64,000 bases of DNA from Scheffersomyces stipitis CBS 6054 (lineage: Eukaryota; Ascomycota; Pichiomycetes; Serinales; Debaryomycetaceae). Positions 60,430 to 64,000 of this stretch are shown piece by piece. The stretch is from assembly GCF_000209165.1 (NCBI RefSeq), contig NC_009045.1:434001-498000 (forward strand), read 5' to 3'. Below the pieces are notes generated by a model. It was not told the origin of the DNA and made no database searches. It saw nothing but the letters and a program-made list of their open reading frames with translations. Made by a program: the position numbers and the translations under genes. Numbering within the stretch: the first letter of the stretch is position 1; each line of letters starts with the position of its first letter.

Positions 60430-61827
60430 TTAGAAGTTACCAAGGGTGGCATTGTAGGTAACAGACTTGTAATCCCAGTAGAAGGAAACGTCCTGAGGAA
60501 CGTCATCCTTGAGACCACATTGTTCTGGGAAGTCGACATCACCGATTCTGCTTTCGATGTATTCTTGGAACTTGGAAAATTCACAAGAGAAACCTGGACC
60601 GTCGGAACACTTTGGAATTGGGACAACAGAGTCGTTGATAATGTATCTGACATAGGAAGTACCATCGCAGCTGAACTTCTCAGTGTAGATTCTGGCACTT
60701 TGAGGAACAATCGACGAGTGGACGTATGGACTTGGGAATGGAACGTAGTCAGTTGGCAAATCAGAAGATGGTTCGACTATGCCCAAAGCAGAGTGGAAAA
60801 TTTCCAAGTCAGTGTCGTGGGAGAAAGACAACCAGATCTTGTTCTCAGCTTCTTCATCCAACAACAAGGCCAATGAAGCATTTAACAATGTAGAACCAAT
60901 TACCAAGGTAGCATTGTTACCTGGACCGTTGGAGTAGTAGTTTGAAAGGTCAGTGTGATAAGAGTTCTTGATGAATTCTTCATTGGTGAAGATGTCACAG
61001 AAAGGAGAGGCACCTCTGACGTTGATTTCATAGGCACACCATCCGAACAAGTAGCTGACGTCAGTGGCGGTCAAGTTCAAGCCTGGGTTTTCACCAACTA
61101 ATCTCTTTTGGATGGTGTTCAAGTAAGAAGTGTTGTACTTGTTAACGACGTCGTTGTGGAGACTGGAGTTGTAGGTATTACAGGAGATTCTTGGGGTCAA
61201 AGAGTTGGCACCCTGATCAGCTTCTTCAGCGATAATGTTGTAGACGACGGTTTCACCTTCTTCGTAGTCTTCACCCAAGAAACCTCTGGCAAAGTAGTTA
61301 GAAGTCATGGCACATCTACCAGAGTTGGAGGTAAAGATTGGCAATGGTTCAGTTGAGTTTTCGTTGTACAACGAGTTGTACTTGGATCTGAAGTAGGCAC
61401 CGTGTCTCAAAGCGTTAGTGGTACCGGAGTACAAACCTTGAGAGTTACCTGGAGTAGTTTCCTTTTCGTACAACTCCGAGTTTGGAACAAAGTACTCGTA
61501 GTCGTTAAGGAAAGCCAAGGAACCCTTGTAAGTGCCATTGTAGCTTTGGAACTTCTTCCAGATTGGTTCATAGTTCTTTCCATCACTCTGAGCTGGATAA
61601 CGTTCACCGTGTCTGGAGAAAAGCTGTACTTGTTCATAGGTACATTGGTCAGGAAGATCGGTGTTGATACCAAAGCCGTTTCTCTGGACGTAAGGAGCAG
61701 AACCACCCAAAAACTTGACGACGTTGTATTGTTCAACGGCAGCTTGCTCTGGCTGAGCCAATTGCTGGTAGGCGTTTTGGGAGACCAACAACAAACCAGA
61801 GTTGATTAACTTAGAAGGGGCAACCAT
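60430..61827 (-). CDS. secreted acid phosphatase, histidine acid phosphatase family (Pho5-like)
   Basis: 465 residues. The N-terminal hydrophobic stretch after a basic start (MVAPSKLINSGLLLVSQNAY) is a weak secretion signal. The catalytic RHGERYP is at about residues 73-79, and the general-acid SHDTDLE is in the C-half, as in yeast Pho5 and phytases. Cysteines at conserved spacing (for example FCDIFTNEEF, CSDGPGFSCEF) fit disulfides. Many N-glycosylation sequons occur (about nine). It releases phosphate from extracellular esters. A second copy lies just upstream (63079 onward), and a CACGTG and a TATA box lie in its promoter. Confidence 0.93.
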   Translation of the reverse strand: MVAPSKLINSGLLLVSQNAYQQLAQPEQAAVEQYNVVKFLGGSAPYVQRNGFGINTDLPDQCTYEQVQLFSRHGERYPAQSDGKNYEPIWKKFQSYNGTYKGSLAFLNDYEYFVPNSELYEKETTPGNSQGLYSGTTNALRHGAYFRSKYNSLYNENSTEPLPIFTSNSGRCAMTSNYFARGFLGEDYEEGETVVYNIIAEEADQGANSLTPRISCNTYNSSLHNDVVNKYNTSYLNTIQKRLVGENPGLNLTATDVSYLFGWCAYEINVRGASPFCDIFTNEEFIKNSYHTDLSNYYSNGPGNNATLVIGSTLLNASLALLLDEEAENKIWLSFSHDTDLEIFHSALGIVEPSSDLPTDYVPFPSPYVHSSIVPQSARIYTEKFSCDGTSYVRYIINDSVVPIPKCSDGPGFSCEFSKFQEYIESRIGDVDFPEQCGLKDDVPQDVSFYWDYKSVTYNATLGNF

Positions 61828-61923
61828 CTTTGCTGATTAAAGTATTACTGCGAAATTATTTTAGCGCCGAGAAGGATGTCAAGAAAAATCATAAGCTTGG
61901 CGACCTTGGCGACCTGGCATCCA

Positions 61924-61931
61924 TATTTATA
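61924..61931 (-). promoter_or_regulatory. TATA box of the acid phosphatase gene
   Basis: TATAAATA on the minus strand (TATTTATA on the plus), 97 bp upstream of the ATG at 61827, a normal distance for yeast. Confidence 0.65.
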
Positions 61932-62446
61932 GTCATTTTTTCAACAGAACCGATGCTAAAAGGAGTCTCCGGGTCAAGTTGCAAAACAGCATTCTGCGCT
62001 CATATGTATTCTGTATTAGTTGCATCGTGGTTATGTGCATACATTTGGCAAGATGCACCTCCAAACCATGGAGACATGTGGACTGTATCCCCCATAAAAT
62101 TGTCTGAATGCGGCCAGAACGCTTAGAGCTATTTTTGTGCTTTTCCCCCTTTTATTCATGGAAAAGGTACAGAAGCACCTGAATTTCCATAGAAGACATT
62201 AAGGAATCTTGCAAATGGCAAGCGATTGACAGTGCTGAAGCTGTGCTTAAAATGACTTGGTTCTCACTGTCTTTTCCTCGGATTTTCTTCTTACTTGCCG
62301 ACGGCTCTGAACTTGACTCCTTTTCCAATATTCCGATATTCCAATATTCGTCTAAAACAATCTCAGTATATCATGACGAACCGTTATTCGGCCCGATTGG
62401 TGCTTTGTTTGACCAGTTTCAGATTAGCCCAAATTTTAAACATCCC

Positions 62447-62452
62447 CACGTG
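62447..62452. promoter_or_regulatory. CACGTG, possible Pho4-type site
   Basis: CACGTG about 620 bp upstream of the acid phosphatase start. In Saccharomyces, Pho4 binds CACGTG at PHO promoters under phosphate limitation. Only one copy is clear and CTG-clade PHO control can differ, so this is weak. Confidence 0.4.
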
Positions 62453-63078
62453 TAAACCCACTATATTGTTATTGCACCATTGTTCGCTTTGTATCCTTTC
62501 TTTTATGTAGCATCTGTAAAATTAGTTGCCTGTTTTGAACATTTTGACAGCCTATGTATGCATCTCAATACCAGAGTAACCACTTGTTGCAAATTGGCTG
62601 ATCTGAGTAATTTATGATTTGGCTAGAGCGCTACAAGATGATCTCCTCGTTCGGTTGTTGTAACCCTGGCAAACCCACGATGCTTAATCAATGGGTAAAA
62701 GCAACTTTATTTAGGGCGGTTGGGCGATAAAATATTTGGTGCACAATGCGAAAGCGCGGGAATGCAAATTGCAACCGTTCAATATCGGCCATTGGAGGGA
62801 CCAGCTCGTAATGAAAATGTCTCACAGCTAAGCAAAGGTCTTGCTGTACGCCATGACCACTTGTGTCCTATTAGTCGGAAGCAACTGCTGTAGATCCAAA
62901 CAGTCCAAATGGTAGCTCTTTTCGTAGAACTGTGGCTACATGCAAGTTTCGGTGCCGTGCATGGCTGTGTTCACATACAATACAAAATCCTATCTCATAC
63001 AAACTTTTATTGGAGAATTATCTACTCGCCTCTACATTCCTTTTTGATATCTCACGCTAAATACCTGAAGCCTGACAC

Positions 63079-64000
63079 CTAAAGCTTGAGCTCCGCATTG
63101 TAGTCGACCTCGTTGTAGTCCCAGTAGAAAGTCAACTCCAGTGTCACGTTGGAGGCAATTCCACATTGTTGGGCGTAATTGAGCGTGCTCAATCTGTTGG
63201 TGACGTAAGCCTCATAGTCGTCAATTTTGCAACTAAAACCTGGACCAGTAGAACATCCTTTGATTGGCTTGACCGAGTCATTAATCACATATCTGACATA
63301 AGTGTCGCTGCCGCACTTATATTTTTCAGTATAGATTCTAGCAGCCTGAGGCACGATGTAGGCATGTACGTAGGTTCTCTCGAAATCAATGTGGTCAACA
63401 GGCAAGTCCTCCTTAGGAGTGTAGATACCCAAAGCACTCAAGAAATGATCAATATCCGTATCGTGAGTAAAAGACAACCAGACTTTATTTGAAGCACTCT
63501 CGTCCTTCAACAAACTCAAGGAAGCATTAAGTAAAACGGAACCAATAGGAGCAGTTAAGTTGTTTCCTGGTCCAGTAGTGTAGTATTTGTCCAAGTCGTT
63601 GGCATAACCATAGTAGACGAAGTCTTCATTGGTGAAGATATCACACACTGGAGATTGTCCCTTCACATTGATTTCGTAGGCGCAGTACTCAAACAACTGT
63701 TTGACATCCTTTTTCTTGATGTCAATATCCTTGTTGTCCTTCTTGAGTCTATCAACGATGTCCTGTAAGTAATCATCAGGAAATTGGTCTACCAAATCCT
63801 CATTGATATCTTCATTATAGTTGGTACAAGAGTCACCAGGAGTCAAGGAATTAGCACCTTGCGACTCTGCTTCCGCAATGGTGTTGATCTTGACCTTATC
63901 ATCTTCCCATTGGTCTCCCAAGAAACCTCTAGCAAAGAATTCAGCGGAACGATGAACTCTGTTGGAGTTGGAAGTGAAGACAACCAAAGTGTCATTGGGG
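63079..64000 (-). CDS. second acid phosphatase (Pho5-like), N-terminus beyond the window
   Basis: Partial; the stop is at 63079-63081 and the frame runs off the right edge, so the catalytic RHG motif is not in view. The visible 307 residues parallel the first phosphatase: FARGFLGDQWEDD, AESQGANSLTPGDSC, FEYCAYEINVKGQSPVCDIF, YYTTGPGNNLTAPIGSVLLN, KVWLSFTHDTDIDHFLSALG (general-acid HDTD) and YVHAYIVPQAARIYTEKYKC. It has fewer sequons and a more charged middle than its neighbour. It is a diverged tandem duplicate rather than a recent copy. Confidence 0.9.
   Translation of the reverse strand, partial: PNDTLVVFTSNSNRVHRSAEFFARGFLGDQWEDDKVKINTIAEAESQGANSLTPGDSCTNYNEDINEDLVDQFPDDYLQDIVDRLKKDNKDIDIKKKDVKQLFEYCAYEINVKGQSPVCDIFTNEDFVYYGYANDLDKYYTTGPGNNLTAPIGSVLLNASLSLLKDESASNKVWLSFTHDTDIDHFLSALGIYTPKEDLPVDHIDFERTYVHAYIVPQAARIYTEKYKCGSDTYVRYVINDSVKPIKGCSTGPGFSCKIDDYEAYVTNRLSTLNYAQQCGIASNVTLELTFYWDYNEVDYNAELKL

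Larger units (their letters stand above)
61828..63078. promoter_or_regulatory. promoter region between the two acid phosphatase genes
   Basis: 1.25 kb. It holds the TATA box and CACGTG of the downstream phosphatase and the 3' end of the upstream one. Small ORFs (61830-62126, 62243-62455, 62295-62510) are not supported. Confidence 0.5.

Overview
The window looks like a chromosomal segment of a budding yeast of the CTG clade, most likely Scheffersomyces (Pichia) stipitis or a close relative; the species call is inference. Genes are intron-poor and face both ways. The few introns carry GTATGT donors and TACTAAC branch points. Promoters carry yeast motifs (Cbf1, Tbf1, RRPE/PAC, sterol response, GATA). 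The genetic code is shown directly: in the Ste20/Sps1-type kinase the near-invariant serine of the DIW-S-LG motif is written CTG (17259-17261), as expected where CUG is decoded as serine.

Layout. 1-3378 is gene-poor, with a broken ORF tail and a possible solo LTR. 3379-9094 holds a TPR-like protein whose first exon is only 7 nt, a large protein with candidate OB-folds at both ends (possibly telomeric, Cdc13-like), and RPL25 with a 10-nt first exon. 10005-24622 holds MRPS18, MCK1, VPS68, SWD3, an SPS1-like kinase, a mitochondrial Mg2+ channel (LPE10/MFM1 type), an F-BAR/DEP/RhoGAP protein and the kinetochore gene MCM21. 24912-43620 holds CHC1, a conserved unknown, ERG25, EMC5, a large unknown, RPA43 and MRS2. 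44160-52281 holds VMA4 (spliced), CRC1, SPC98 and HEM1. 54519-64000 is a metabolic and secretory block with long intergenic regions: a secondary alcohol dehydrogenase, the peptide transporter PTR2 and two same-strand acid phosphatases, the second cut by the window edge.

The genes do not form one pathway. Small themes recur: mitochondrial functions (MRPS18, two CorA/Mrs2 channels, CRC1, HEM1, a possibly dual-targeted ADH); trafficking and organelle biology (CHC1, VPS68, EMC5, VMA4); and ribosome production (RPL25, RPA43), each with its expected promoter code.

No wholly new multi-gene system was found. The most interesting items are: a 40-codon ORF directly downstream of and in frame with HEM1 that looks coding but has no ATG; three perfect sterol response elements within 45 bp upstream of ERG25; a Cbf1 plus Tbf1-palindrome promoter at RPL25; a RhoGAP domain without a visible arginine finger; a TATA box placed so that ADH transcripts should start after the first ATG; two candidate unannotated small genes (18204-18679 and 57240-57356); and the OB-fold protein. 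No tRNA, rRNA or CRISPR was found. Protein sequences were read with the standard code, so residues at CTG codons should be taken as Ser. All homology calls come from recognition by eye, not database searches.
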